A DNA stretch of 64,000 nucleotides from Diospyros lotus (lineage: Eukaryota; Streptophyta; Magnoliopsida; Ericales; Ebenaceae). Position numbers and translations under genes: made by a program. The stretch lies in NCBI RefSeq assembly GCF_014633365.1, contig NC_068340.1:35414328-35478327 (forward strand), written 5' to 3'. This document shows, piece after piece, positions 41,401-56,400 of this stretch. Within the stretch, counting starts at the first letter, position 1. The number at the start of each line of letters is the position of its first letter. The notes below the pieces were generated by a model. The model made no database searches and was not told the DNA's origin. It saw only the letters and a program-made list of their open reading frames with translations.

Positions 41401-44400
41401 GTTTTGTGATTGTGGTTAGTTATCCCTTCAATGGCGGTGATTGTGATTGCCATTAAGGGGCGACAATGACAGTGACGGTGGGGGCTAGGGCTATGGCTGC
41501 AGTTGGGGCTACGGCTATGGCGGATGAAGTTAAAAGAGATGAAGGAGATCTGTAGTGGGAGACGATGGCAAATAACTTTGCCATCTTCGCCACTCTCTCT
41601 CTCTCTCTCTCCCCCCCCCCCCCCCTCTGAACTACCTGTCTCACTACTCTGATACCATGTAGATATTTGGACATAATTAACTTCTCTCTAATTATTATTC
41701 AGATTAAACAAATTTACATACAAATAGTAACTACTCATATGGTGGCAGTTACAAAAAAAACTGCACTTAGAAAATGAATAACTATATAAAAACTTGTCCC
41801 TATAGTTTGTCTAACTACCTAAGAGTCTCTATTTCTTGTACATGTTTTTCTATAAGTATCATAATGTATCATATTTTTCGTTGAGTAACTAAATTCATTC
41901 TTACATTATATTCTAAAAAAAATGTTAAACTTATTAAACTAAGAAATGAATAATTTTTAAAATACTTTTCTTTGACAAAATATAATGGCAACATATATTG
42001 TTTTCCTTATCCAAATAATAATCTAAAATTTTAGTTATTAATAAATGACCAATTAGAAAGATCTTTTAATTTATCTTAACATTTCTCTTTTTGAAATTTT
42101 TTTATCATCTGACTATCAAATTTTAATAATATGGCTATTTATCTCACATTGTTTTCCACTTAAGAAACTTGTCTCAAGTGTCCACGTCCAACAAAACCTA
42201 TGCCACAAGCTTGCATACATGCTTCTTACGCAGCAATTGCGATTTGTTTTCAAATTTTACACCATAAATGAATTTAAAAATATTCATACTACTGAAACCT
42301 AAGGATAATGTCTAATATTAACTCCATAGACAAAATGAATCACATGAAGCGCAACATGCATTGTAAGTTGTTCAGAGGCTTGAAGAGTGATTTTTATACA
42401 CTTCTGATGAAGATTTCATCTTCAGGAAGTGGCAAAGATTTCATCTCCAGGAAGTGGCAAATATCAAACTAAATGGTAAAGTGAGTTTAATATCAACAAG
42501 TTTAGCTAAGAAATATGGATCTCCCAAATTCAATATCCATGTCACTAAACCTGCATGACACATATTTTTAGTCCTACTACTTAGCTACAAAATGTGTCTC
42601 ATCCCCCAAACCATTCTCGAGACTTTCTTAGCCCCTAGAGTCTTAACCACTTCCATCATCAAACTCACCAATTTTCATTTCCTAAACTCATCAATTAATC
42701 GATCTTTTAAGTAGCTAATTAGTAGGACTCACTTCCCATTTTGACTCCAAACAATCCTCGAGTCAATAAATTCTGAATCACTATTCTCAACCCCTAAGCA
42801 AATCAATTATTGGGTTAATTACTCACTCAAAATTCCTTCTCAAGTTTGCTTGTGTCCCAACAAGCAAGCGCTTCCAAGGTTTCATTCTACTTCTAGTTAC
42901 TAAGTTCTCTCTAATACTAACCGAAACACTCTGCTTTCTCGAGTGTTATTTTTCTAAAAGAAATGTTTTATTTTTCAAATCAAATATATATATATATGTG
43001 TGTGTGTGTGTGTATCCTAATTAATACAGTTTACTACCCTTATTTTATTGAAACATGAACGGTACTTCATTTTAGGATCAAACCTAATAATCAAAATTGA
43101 ACATACTTGTACTGGGTATTAAGAATAAGGTGTTCATGTCAACATACATATCATATGAATAAACTCTAAAAAATAATAATAATTATTACAAACCACATAT
43201 ACCTAAAGTGCATCAATTATTAAATAACCATGCCTTTCCCCTATTCTTGAAACATCTATTTTCCCTCGAAGGTACTCAAGCTACTTGGCATGTAAGTGAT
43301 GAAAATGCTTAGTGAATCCCTTAAAATCATTTTTCATGCGTACCATGCTCTACCTATCCACACCTTATAACCAAAGGGCTATAAACACACTAATTCACTT
43401 ATAAATTGAACCTAACAACACGATAAGAAGTAATTAACACCATTTACCCATTGATAATGAATTATAGTCTCCTCTAATAAGTCACCAGGTCATAAGGGAA
43501 TGACATGGCCATGAATGCATGTTCAATGACATTAAATCAAAATTTAATGCATTTAATTTAAGCACACACATCAATATTTCAACAATTTGGGGCTAATATG
43601 CAATTTCATAAAGCCAAATAGGCATAAAATGTTAAAGAAGTGGTCACATATGCAATAAATTTGAGAGCATAAACAAAAATTTCCAAATTTGTCTAGTTAA
43701 AACTATAATAAAACAAAAGTTTTGGGGTGAATGTGTCACCTTTAAAAGTTTAGAAACTTTCTAAAATTGCACCCATGTCCCCAAAACTTTATAGAAATTG
43801 TGCCCACCCCTCATTCTTCTCTAGCAGATCCTTTCACCGCTGGCAACGCTCTAACCAAACCTCACCATTGTTGTTGTTGTCGAAAATAGCAGCGGTCAAG
43901 CCTAGAACCCTCATGACGCTGTCTACGCCCCTCTACATATAAAAGCGTTTAAAGTCGCCAAAAGCTATTGTTTTTCATCTTTTCCAACAAGTCCTTGAAC
44001 AGGTTTTTCTGTCAACACCAAATCTCATTTTTCTCTTCTTTTTCCTTGCTCGTTGCTCCACGTTTTGAAGAAATCCATCAGATTTTATAGCCCATTTTTG
44101 GTAACTTTTACACAAGGATCACATTGCCTTTCACCTTATCAAGCCCGATTTTGGCATTTTTGGCTCAATCTCCTTGGATTTCACAAGATTTATTCATCAT
44201 TTTAGATTTCCAAATCTTCTCTGATCAAATCCAAGAAATTTCATATCAAAATTGGCAAAATCTCATATTGTCTAGTGGGTCATCGATGTTCTTTTCTAAT
44301 TTTCTTTGATTTTTTTCCCACAAACTTCTAGCCTCAATATATTACTCGTGTGGTCAAAAATTAGTGTTAAAAGTACTGGTATGTTCTCTTCCATGCCATC

Positions 44401-47400
44401 TATCATAAAACAATTTGGTCCAATTCGCAACCGTTCACTCAAAATTTTGGCTCAAAGTGGTTTACTCAAGTTGTTCATCGTGTCCTCGACAACTTTTTCC
44501 CTAATCTTTCGAGCTCAATTATTTTCGATTCAAGGGAAAATTGTGAAATCCGGCCACATCGTTCTATTCTCAATCATGCCTACTTCAACACCCATCTTTC
44601 GATTCGTTTAAATTTGAGCTTGTTCGAATTTCATTCGGATTGAAAACAAGGTATTCAACCAAATCACTATGCGTTACGACCATCTTCAACCTCGAATAAC
44701 TTTTAACTTGTTTGACAATTTCTAATGAAAGTGGGTCACACCAGTTCGTCTTCAAACCAACTGTGAAACCCAATAATGAGCTTGAGCCAATTTGGTCTTC
44801 TTTGTTCGAATTTTGAGTCCGAAGTTCGTGCCTCAAAATGTTAAAACTTTTTCCCACAATCTTTTGAGAAATTACATTCCTACACCGATTTTTGACAATT
44901 ACCAAGATATCCTTGGCATGGAATTTGAATTACCAAAAATGCTCTTAGTTCACTTTCTTTCAGAAAAATCACGATCTCTTATTCTTTGAATTTTATTTAA
45001 AATACCAAGTATTACAAATAACAACAATTTTAGTACAATAAAAATCCTAAAATTGTTGAAAAGAATTAACATTTATAATAAATATCATTAACAGTTGTCA
45101 CTATACTATAATATTAGCAATATCCTAAATATTGTATTAATAGTGTTAATCTAACTAATTCATAATTTTAGTGATAATAATTATTTAAAATGTTAATATA
45201 ATAATAAATTATTATCATTAAAACAATAATATGAGTAAATCATGAAAAAAGTATTGATGTTAATAACTTTATAATATGAAATAATTTTTAATATCATTAC
45301 ATTATTTTTATTATAATAATAATTTAATTATTAATTTTAATGTTGTAATAATATTATTAATAAAAAAGAAATTGGATTGTACAATAATTAAACACGTGTT
45401 TTGTATAACCATTTTGAACACTTTTTTCAGTTTTCGAGATAAGAAAATAGTTTTCATTATTTAACATATTTTATAGATTTTATGTGGAAATGGAAAAACT
45501 GGAGAAGTGGACAATTGGAGATTGAAAACTGGAAAACGTTTTCTATAAATAAACAGCCCATAAGCAACTCATAAACTTTGTAAGAGTATGCTGCAAAACA
45601 AGCATGAAAAGCCTGAATCAAACCGAAGCACATAAGCAAAATGAATCCACATAAGGAACAACAATTTACCGTTTACGAAGATTGTCCAGTTTCAAACTTT
45701 CATATACTGCATGCAGAGTATCCAAAGTCTCCATCAATAGCTGAGAGTAGAATGACTTATCTGGACTTTGTGCACAAGCTGTAAATGATCCAGAGGAACC
45801 TGATTCTTGAAAGTCAAGGGAACTTCCAGCTGAAATTCCAGTGATAACATTAGTTTTCCAATAGTTCTTGTGAAATTTGCTGTTGATAAGGAAGTCCCAT
45901 GAAGAGCATGAAATAGAATCTGAAGGTCTTTGTGGAATGGATCGAGATTTTGAGCACATTTGCAATAAAATATTACTATATGACTCCCATTCTGAATCAA
46001 CACTAGCATCAGCCTTAGATAAATAAGCAGAATCACCATCGCCCCAAAGAAGGACAAGAAAATGATTATAAAAGCTAGAAGTAAGTCCCATAGCCATTGC
46101 AGTTATGCAATCATTGGCCAAGGAAGACGAAGGGCTTCTCCGAAGTGCACATCTAAAGATCTGGAAAAATAGAAGGCAAAACAAAATAGATATATAGACG
46201 CCATGTTAGTTTCTAGAATATAGAAAGGAAAGCACATAAAAGTCAATACCACTTTAGTGAGATTTCGTTTGTCTTTCATACATCTTGGAAACGTGCCACA
46301 AACTCTTAATCAAGGTCTACAGAGCATTCAATGGACTATTGGCCATTAAAAACAAAATCAAATTTGCTACCTAGGAGACATTTTACGGATTGATGGAATA
46401 TATTTCAAGAGCTTGAAAATAGTTCAGACAAAGCACCAGTGGGTATTTAAAAGGACATCAAACTTGCATCCATCCATATTTACATACATGTTAGACCACA
46501 TACACATGATAAATGTAAAGGTAAAAGAAAAGTTTGCCATTATAAAGGATACTGTTGGCGTAAGGAGATTCAAGAAAAAGGAAAGAAGCCAGCTGTGGCA
46601 ACTTATAGAATGCTGAAGGTTTTAGGAAGTTTCTAAATCTTGTTTAGGATAGTTTCCTAAATTCAAATTAGGATACTTTCCTAATGTGTTGTATTATAAT
46701 CTTTCCTAAAGCTGTAAATATCAAACCCCATAACTAGGGCTGCATGTAAATAAAATATTCAAGCTTTCCATTTGTTGAACCAGAGAAATAAAATGGAGAA
46801 AACCCTAGAAGAGAACTTGGTGAGGTCTAGCCTCTTTCTATTGAGATTTATAGTAGAGCTATACACTAATTAAGGCTAAAATTAAGGCCTAATTACAAGC
46901 TGATTGACAGCCTAATTACAACATATTCCAACACTCCCCCTCAAACTAGAGCATATAGGTCATATGCACCAAACTTGTTACAAATGAAACCAATACGAGA
47001 ACCTCGAAGAGACTTAGTGAAGATGTCTGCCAGTTGATCAACTGAATTGACAAAACTAGTGACAATTCATCTAGATAAAATATTTTCTCTGATGAAATGA
47101 TAGTCAATTTCTATGTGTTTGGTCCTCTCATAAAATACAGGATTTGAGGCTATATGCAAGGCAACTTGATTATCACAGATTAACTTCATTTGCATCACCT
47201 CGCCATATTTTAATTCTTAAAGCAACTATTTCAACCATATAAGTTCACATGTTGCCAAGGCCATAGCACGATATTCTGTTTCGACACTAGACCTCGCAAC
47301 CACATCTTGCTTCTTACTCTTCCAAGATACCAAGTTGCCACCAATTAAAACATCGTAGCCGGAAGTAAAGCGTCTATCTGAAGGAGATCCTGCCCAATCG

Positions 47401-50400
47401 GCATCAGAATACCCAATCACCTGGGTATGACCCTTATCTTTATATAACAATCTCTGACCTAGTGCGCCTTTGATATATCTAAGAATATGAACAGCAGCAT
47501 CCCAATGACTATCAAATGGAGACTACAAAAACTGATTAACCACACTCACAGCAAAAGAGATGTTTGGTCGAGTGATAGTGAGGTAATTTAGCTTTTCAAC
47601 AAATCTGCGATATCAACTAGGGTCAGATAATAGCTCCCCCTGTCCTGGTAAGAGCTTGATATTCGGGTCCATGGGGGTATCAATCGGTCTACAATCAAGC
47701 ATGCCAACCTCCTCAAGAATGTCTCAGGCATATTTCTTTTGTGAAATAACTATGTTGCTTTTGGACTAGGCCACTTCAATGCCAAGAAAATATTTTCACT
47801 TACCCAAATCTTTAGTTTGGAAACAGTTAAGAGATATATCTTTAGTTGAAGAATACCATCTTAATCATTGCCAGTGATAACAATATCGTCCACATAAACC
47901 ACTAGATAAATGCATTGACCATTTGATGAGTGGCAATAAAAAACAGAGTGGTTGGCCTCACTGCGAATCATACCAAATTCCTGAAGAATTGTACTAAACT
48001 GTCCAAACCAAGCTCGTGGAGATTGTTTCAACCCACAAAGAGAGCGACGGAGTTTGTATACTAGTCCAGACTCCCCCTGAGCAACAAAGCTAGGTGGTTG
48101 CTCCATATAAACTTTCTCCTAAAGATCACCATAAAGTGTAAAATATCAGAAACCCTAGGAGAGGAGATCGACTATTAGAGAGAAAAGATAAGCGAACAAG
48201 ATAAGAGAAAATCAAACTAACTTCCTAATTCAGATTTCAAAATGAATCAATGAATGAACAAACAAATAGCTTTGTTGTTTATATAGAGAACAGCTAAAGC
48301 TTTACAGCAACACACTAATAAGCGCTAAGGCAGCTTAAATTAAAACACACAGCAAGCTACCAAGCTACAATATAAACTACTGAAAACAAAGTGCTTTAAC
48401 ATTCCCCCTCAATTAGAACTCTCATGAACCATAAGCTGCCCACAAGATGCTTTAACATTCCCTCTCAATGAGGACTCTTCTGAACTGCCACCCTTGTGCA
48501 CTGGAGAAAATTTTAAGCCAAGTTTATTACACAAAAACCAAAAACGATCCTGAGAGAGCCCTTTTGTAAAAACATCAGCAATCTGATGTTCTGTAGGAAC
48601 ATATCTGATTTATATTTCATCATTTTCAACCTTTTCTCGAATCAAATGAATATCAAGCTCTATGTGCTTAGTTCTCCCATGAAAAACTGGATTTTCAGCC
48701 ATACTCTTAGCAGCCAAATTGTCAGTCCACACAATAGGTTTAGAAGGAATAGAATCTAAAAATCCCAGCTCAGAAAATAAGGACTTCAGCCATAATAATT
48801 CTGTTACACCTTGAGTAATGGCGCGGTATTCAGCCTCACCAATTGATCGAGCAACCACCGTTTGTTTTCTAGAACCCCAAACAATCAGATTACAGCCAAG
48901 AAAGGCACAAAAACCACTAGTGAAGCGCCTTGTAACCTTGCACCCTGCATGATCTGCATCGGTATATACTGAAAGAGCTAAACTACCAGGTGAGGGAGAG
49001 AAGAAAATACCAAAACCCATTGTGCCTTTCAAATATCTAATCAGCCGTTTACAAGCAACCCAGTGCTGCACTTTAGGAGATGCCAAAAACTGGCTTAATC
49101 TATTTACCACAAAGGCAATATCGACCGAGTGTATGTCAAGTATTGAAGAGAGCCAATTAGGGTTCGATACAAAGATGGATTAGAAAATAGTTCACCTTCA
49201 TTTGTAAGAGAAAATGCAGAAGTGGCAGGAGTTGCACAAGGCTTATAGTCATACATATCAGCTTTCTTTAACAAATCCATAGTGTACTTGGCTTGAGTTA
49301 AGTAAATTCCAGCTGAATTTCTAAGAGCTTCAAACCCTAAGAAGTAATTGACTGAACCTAGTGTTTTTAAAGCAAAACTGCTGTCCAAATCTCTAATACA
49401 AAGCTGAAGAGTAGCAGAATCTGATCCAGTTATAAGAATATCATCAACATAAACCAAAGCAAATAAAAGATAAGAGGCAGTCCATTTAATGAAGAGAGAA
49501 ACATCAGAGGTAGCTCTTGTGAAGCCCCAATTCTGAAACGCAGATTTCAGCTTTACATACCAAGCACGAGGTGCTTGTTTTAAACCAAAGAGGGACTTCT
49601 TTAATTTGCAAACATGAGAGGGATATCGAGAACTCACAAAACTCTCAGGTTGAGTCATGTAAACAGTTTCTTCCAAATCACCATTTAGAAAAGCATTATT
49701 AATATCAACTTGTTGGATATCCCAACCAAAGATGGCTGCTAATGAAAACAATACTATGATTGTTGGAGCCTTTACAACAAGGCTAAAGGTCTCAACATAA
49801 TCCACATCAGGTGTTTGTAGAAAACCCTTAGCAACCAGCCTTGCTTTATACTTAAGAACAAAACCATCTGACTTATATTTGACCCTAAAAACCCATTTAC
49901 TTCCAATGATGTTCATATCTTCTAAAAAGGGAACAAGATCCCAAGTTTTATTTCTCTGCAATGCTGCAAATTCTTCTTGCATAGCCTGCAACCATCGAGA
50001 ATCTAGCAAAGCCTCATGAACTGAATAAGGTTCTAGACAACTCACTAAGGCATGAGGGGAGGTAGTAACAAGTCTTTGGGTTTTAGATCGGGTCATCATA
50101 GGATGTATAGAAGGAGCAGCAGGCGGTTTGGATTTGGGAATTGAAACTGGCTGAATAGAGGGAGGAGGAAAAGATTGAATAGATGATTGTTCACAAGGAG
50201 AAGTGATAGCAGGAGAAGTTACTGAAGCTTGCGGACAAAACACTGAGTTTGACAAGGAAGGAGGTAAGACAGGTGCTACTTTGGACAATTTGGAATAGGA
50301 AGGAAGAGACTGAAAATGAGAAGTGTAAGGAAGAGACTGAAAATGAGAAGTGGATAACCCAACATTTGTAGTAGATGATGAAAAAGAAGGAGAAACAAAC

Positions 50401-53400
50401 AGTGAGGGATAGGGAAAATCATTAGGATTAAAATGAACATGCCTTGATACATAGATCCTTCCGGATGGATGCAAACATTTATACCCCGCTTGAGAATGAC
50501 TATAACTTAGAAACACACATTTGGATGTATGAAAAGCAAATTTGTGCTTATTATAGGGTCTAAGAAAAGGAAAGCAAGCACAACCAAATGGCTAGAGAAG
50601 CAAATAGTTAGGAGATTTCTCAAACAACAACTGAAATGGACTAGAAATTTTAATAGGTGACACTGGCAGCAAATTTATGACATGAACTGCAGTTTGAAAA
50701 GCTTCTACCCAATACTTAAGAGGCATATGGGAATGAGCTAATAGAGTTAACCCCATTTCAACTATATGTCGATGTTTTCTCTCGACCACACCATTTTGTT
50801 GATGTGTGTAGGGACATGAAAACCGAGCTTGAATACCAAAGCTTCTAAGATAAGGCAAAAAGGCCTTAAACTCTCCCCCATTGTCAGTTTGTAAAGCTTT
50901 GAATTTGTGGTGATATTGCAGTTCAACAAATTTATGAAAGGTTATAAAGGTGGGTAGAGCATCTGATTTGAGTTTCAAAGGATATAGCCAAGTATATCGG
51001 GTATACGCATCACAAATATAATATAGTATCTATAACCCTCAATGGAAAGAACAGGGGAGGGCCCCCATAAATCGGAATAGACAAGTTCTAAAGGTTTAGT
51101 TGCTTTAATCTCATAATGATTAAATGGCAGCTGACAAAATTTCCCAAGCTTGCAAGAATTACAAAAAGGAATAGAAGAAAAGGGAACTTGAATTTTATTC
51201 AATATAAGCTGCAATACACGAGTTGATGGATGCCCTAAACGAGCATGCCATTGTTTACAAACATCAGAACTAGTGTGAACTACACTGAAACAATGATGCG
51301 GCAACTCATGACAGAATGAGTGCTTATTATTACAGGCATTATTGTACTGCTTTCTACATGTAGAAAAAGAAGTAGATGAATAGCATTAATAGGCTCAATA
51401 AAATGAACAGAGGGACTGATTGCAGCCGGAACAAAAGCTGAATTCAGCTGGTAGAGTCCATTCCTAAGATGGCCTTGAAGTAGCACCTGTTTGGAATCCT
51501 TGTCCTTGACAACACATGAATGGGAATCAAATTCAGTAACAACATTATTATCTCGAGTTAATTGAGAAACACTAATCAGATTTTTCTTCATGTGAGGAAC
51601 ATGAGATAAAGAAACAAAAGATTGAGGAGATAAGACAAAGGAAAGTTGTGTAGCACCAATAGCTGAGATAGGTAAAGACTTACCATTACCAATTGTAACT
51701 TTATCACTGCCATGATAGGGTGAATGATTGGACAGATTGTGAACATTGGAGGTAATGTGGTTTGTGGCACCAGAATCCACAAACCATGCAGGATCAGACT
51801 AATCATAAAGCAAGAATGAGGGTTCAGATGGCTGAGGGATAGTGCCATGAGCATTGCCATGATATGAATCTAAATCAGTCATGTAGCCTTCGCTAGAGTC
51901 CCGAACAGAAGCTAGGTATACCTGAGAATCACGAAAATTAGTTGGACCACCTGAATTTCCTCTTCCAAAATTAGAACCAGAATTCCGATAAAAATTCTTA
52001 TCAAATCTGTGGTAGCACTTATCCACAAAATATCCTAGTTTGCCACAAAGCTAACAATAAATTCTTTTGCCATTCAATCTACCTCTCCCTCTACCTCCTC
52101 TAGTACCAAATTGATCTCCTCAATTATTATAACCCCCTCTTGTATTCGGAACAAATCCATTTCCATTTCCATTTCCATTTCCATTTTGTGCAAAATAAGA
52201 AGCAACATTAACAGACATTGAAGATGACATAGGTGAATCAAAAGCAGTTGTCAAAGGTGGCACAATTTGTGTGACTAACCACTGTTCATGCATTAATAGA
52301 AGATATTGCACCTTTTCTAAATCTATTTCATCCATCTGGTCTGTTATAAGACTAACAACAGTCTCATAGTCATGATCTAATCCATTTAAAATAGCTAATA
52401 ATAGCTCCTTAACAGGAAGAGGTTCTCCTATGGCTGCCAGCGCATGACCGATCGTTTTGATCTTTAAAATGTAGTCATTAACAGATAGAGACTCCTTCTT
52501 GACTGAACGTAATTGTTGCTTTAATTGAAAAGATTTTGCAACAGTTTGTCTAGAATAAAGTTTCCCCAAGGTAGACCATACCTCAGCAAATGATTCACAA
52601 TGAATCACCTGCGCCAAGACATCTTTATCAATGGTCGAGAAAAGCCAGCCAAGAAGAAGCTGGTCTTACCGCAGCCAATCCATATAGTTATCATTCAACT
52701 TCGTAGCTTCAACATCACCACTATCTGGATCCATAATAAACTTTGGAGGAGGTGTCGAATTGTTTAGAAATTGGATAAGATCAAATGCTCGAATAGTAGC
52801 TAGAACTTGAGCTTTCCAAAAGATATAGTTCCCGTTGTCGAGCTTGATTGGTACATAGTTCAAGGCTTTCGCAACTGCACCAAAGCCAGTATGCGAAGCC
52901 GAGGAAAGAAAGAAAGACGAACGAGGAGGAATCGAATAAGAGGTACAGTGATTCAAATCGGACGCCATGACTTACGTCGAAGGCTCTAATACCATGTAAA
53001 ATATCAGAAACCCTAGGAGAGGAGATCGACTAATAGAGAGAAGAGATAAGCGAACAAGAGGAGAAAATCGAACTAACTTCGTAATTCAGATTTCAAAATG
53101 AATCAATGAATGAACAAACATATAGCTTTGTTGTTTATATAGAGAACAGCTAAAGCTTTACAGCAACACACTAATTAGCGCTAAGGCAGCTTAAATTAAA
53201 ACACACAGCAAGCTACCAAGCTACAATATAAACTACTGAATACAAAGTGCTTTAACATGAAGAAAAGCATTCTTAATATCCAACTGATAGAAAGGCCAAT
53301 GATTCATCGCAGGCAATGGATAAAACCAAGCACACAAAGGCAATCTTAGCCACCGAGAAAAAGGTGTCACCGTAATTCAATCCGAAAATCTGAGTGTAGC

Positions 53401-56400
53401 CTTTGGCAACCAGGCGTGCCTTAAGGCAACCAACCTTCACAGTATAGACCCAGCGACAACCAACAGAAGATTTACCAAGAGAAAGAGAAACCAATTCCCA
53501 AGTGCCACATAATGCGGAGCATCCATCTCATCAACCATGGCCTGGCACCACCCTGGATCTAAAAGTGTCTCACAGGTAGTTCTAGGGACAACAATAGAAA
53601 ATAAAGTGGGCACAAAAGCATAATAGGGTGAAGCCAAGCGATGATAGCTAAGGAAGGAGTGTATGGGGTGAGGGTTGCAAGTAGAACGTATATTTTTTCA
53701 AGTGGCAATGGGCTAAGGAGAAGCAACAACTAGCTCGAAAGTAACCGGCAGGTCGAGGTAGGTAAGGATGTCGGAGCACAAGGTGAGTCAATAGGTTCTT
53801 TGTCAACAACCGCAGGAGGATGTAGACGGCAATGATAAACATGAAGGGGACGCTCAGGAACAGTGGGAGCAATATCTGAGGTGGGAGAACAAAGGTAAGG
53901 AGTAGGAAGAACCCCAAAAACTATGCGACTCTTGACAATAGAAGAGAGAAAGAAAAGAGATGTCTCAAAAAAAGTTAACATCAACAGAGATGAAATAACG
54001 CTTCTTACCAGGAGAGTAAAATCGATAATCTTTCTGAAGTAGAGAGTAGCCAAAGAAAATGCACTTGATAGCCTTGGCTGAAAGTTTGGGACGACCAAGG
54101 GTCATGTCATGAACAAAACAGGTGCAACCAAACCAAAGACACGAAGGGGAAGGAGATAAAGACTCTGAGCAGGGAAAATGATGGATTGAGGGATCTCATG
54201 CTGTAAGACAGAGGAACGCATCTGGTTAATGAGGTGACATGCAGTGAGAATGGCATCAGCCCAAAAATGGAAAGGAACATGACTATGCAGTAAAAGAGTG
54301 TGAGTGGTTTCAATCAAATGACAGTTTTTGTGCCCGGCAACTCCATTCTGCTGGAGTGTATAGGCACAAGAGGATTGATGTAAAATACCCTGAGAAGCCA
54401 TGAAAGTAGTGAAAGAAGCTAAAAAATATTCTCTAGCATTGTCATTGGAAGGTACGAATAGAAACATTAAATTGAATTTGAATTTCCCCACACAAGTCCT
54501 TAAAAATAGTAAATAACTCAGAACGATTTTTCAGTAAAAACACCTAAGTACATCGAGAGTAATCATCGATGAAAGTGACAAAATACTGAAAACCTAAAAC
54601 AGATGGAACATGACAAGGACCCCAAACATCACTATGGACAAATTCAAAGGGGGACGTAGCTCGAATATTGACACGCTTTGAAAAGGAAGTACAGGACTAT
54701 TTTCCAAGCTGACACGACTCACAATTTAAAGTGGAAACATTAGAAAGACGTGGGACCATCTTTTGTAATTTGGATAGACTCGAATGTCCCAAACAATTAT
54801 GAAGAAAAGTAGGAGACTCGGTAGAGATGCAAGCTACTAGTGAAGAGGGCCTGTCAAGATAATAAAGTCCCAACAACTCACGCTCGGTGCCAATCATCTG
54901 TCCCGTAGCCCGGTCCTACACAACAACAGAATCAGCAAAGAAGGTTATGGAACAATTAAGAGCACGTGTTAATTTACTAACATAAGCAAGATTGAAGGGG
55001 CTTCCAAGAACATATAAAACAGAATGTAAGGGTAACAATGAAGGGGTCGGACTTAACCAATGCCTATAGCAGATGTTTTGGAACCGTTGGCAAAAGTAAG
55101 AGTTGGCATATAGGAAGAAGTAGAGAGATAGGAAAAAAGATTTTGCTTACCAAGAGATGATCGGCTGCCCCAAAATCGAGAACCCATGGTCCAGGAGTGG
55201 TAGAACAAGTAACACAAGCAATAGAATTACTAGTGTGTACCACAGAAGCAATGGATGATGATACAGCTTGCTTAGAAGCCTGATATTGAAAATAGTCCTC
55301 ATAATCACTTCCAGTCAAAACAAGAGACGAAGAAGAATGATTCTTAGACATTTCTGTTGGGGAATTGGCAGCGCATGGCGGTCGACCATGTAGTTTGTGG
55401 CAGCATTCTCGAAGATGGCCCCACCTATGACAGTAATTGCATTTAGGGCAGTTACCTCGTTGTGAGTGACCGCCTCAATCGTTCTCGTACTCTCCTCTAC
55501 CAAAAGTTTGTGATGCCAAGACAGAGGAATCAACCTGAGAGCCATCGATGACTGAAGACGAGGAAGAAACCCAAAGAAGTCTAGTAAAGGCATCTTCTAG
55601 TGTCGGAATAGTGGGACTGAATAATATTTGATCTCGGACCGGAGCAAGTTCAGATCGAATGGCAGTCAATCCTTGAACCATAAAGAACTTATCTCACTGC
55701 TACAACTGTTCTTCTGTAGTCTTATTAACTGGTAACAAAGAATTGAACTCTTCTTTCAGGGATTCTAGGTGGCCAAGAAACTCAGACATATCCATATCTT
55801 CTTGTTTCAAATGAACAATACTAGAAACAACATAGTAGAGACATTGGATATCATTAGTATAAAGAGATTTTGCCTTATTCCATACCTGAACACAAGTCTT
55901 GTATGCCTTGTAAATGACATATAGTTTTGGATCAATAGTCTGTCATAACATATTACAAAGAAGAGCATTGATCTTCTTCCACGTTGCTCTCTCAACATCA
56001 AGAATTTCATCAGCTTTCTTATTCAAGTGATCTTCCATTCCTTGACCCATGAACCATAACTCAACAGAGGCAGCCCAAGACATGTAATTGGTATTTCCAA
56101 CCAGTTTTTCAGAAGTAATGACAAGTGAGGAAGAAAAAGTCAAAAAACCTGTAGATTTAGATTCGAAAGTGACTGAAGATGCTAGATTCTCTATATTTTG
56201 GATGGAAGGCAGCTCTGGAAAACAGATTTGAGGCAAATGAGATGCCAAAGGGTTACAAGAGTGTCAAACAAAGCACAGTGATGGAGCGACAGAGGCTCAT
56301 CGGAGCTCCGATGACGATGGACAGCGGCGGACGGTGATGAAACCACCGAGATCAGGATGGACTAAGTGAGGCGAGTCTAACGATGGTGACAACGTTGCGA

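Larger units (their letters stand above)
34747..41854 (-). mobile_element. Internally deleted copia L (host of copia P)
   Basis: The LTRs are at 34747-34948 (202 bases) and 41658-41854 (197), clearly homologous. The primer-binding site TGGTATCAGA lies at 41648-41657 on the minus strand and a polypurine tract at 34950-34958. Flanks are agtac (34742-34746) and agtat (41855-41859), a 4/5 target duplication. Between them, once copia P is removed, only about 1.8 kb remains, with an RNase H-like remnant near 35035-35100, so gag-pol has been lost. Confidence 0.78.
33835..45669 (-). other. APC1 intron W2-W3 (11.8 kb)
   Basis: It contains the two-level copia nest at 34747-41854. 33835-34746 and 41855-45669 (3.8 kb) are AT-rich; I recognise no exon or element there beyond a TA/TG microsatellite and, at 34677-34710, a cagtggcggatcc motif of the type found at transposon ends. 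A TATA-like acatataaaagcg at about 43937 could belong to an unidentified LTR. Confidence 0.6.
48137..53257 (-). mobile_element. Inner copia N3 of the nest (youngest)
   Basis: 5,121 bases. The LTRs at 48137-48401 (265) and 52995-53257 (263) differ at about 7 positions and one 2-base gap by eye. The primer-binding site TGGTATTAGAGC lies at 52983-52994, and the polypurine tract (ttccccctc on the plus strand) at 48402. Target duplications are taaag (48132-48136) and tgaag (53258-53262). It is inserted in the N2 sequence for AFLHGDL of reverse transcriptase. Confidence 0.93.
47226..56248 (-). pseudogene. copia N2 gag-pol, split by N3
   Basis: Minus-strand order: gag at 55943-56248 ([18 protein letters not shown]) and 55475-55681; protease at about 55190 with [10 protein letters not shown], where the usual DSG reads DFG; pre-integrase at 54697-54897; integrase at 54102-54491 ([15 protein letters not shown]); reverse transcriptase N part at 53273-53494, then copia N3, then the C part at 47861-48106 ([33 protein letters not shown]); RNase H at 47226-47450. 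It carries several stops and shifts. The pol sequence is close to copia P although the LTRs are not. Confidence 0.87.

Noticed and set aside
44124..44989. Several overlapping 60-105 codon frames
   Set aside because: Hydrophobic low-complexity products with no motif; the region may be an undiagnosed repeat but gives no protein evidence.
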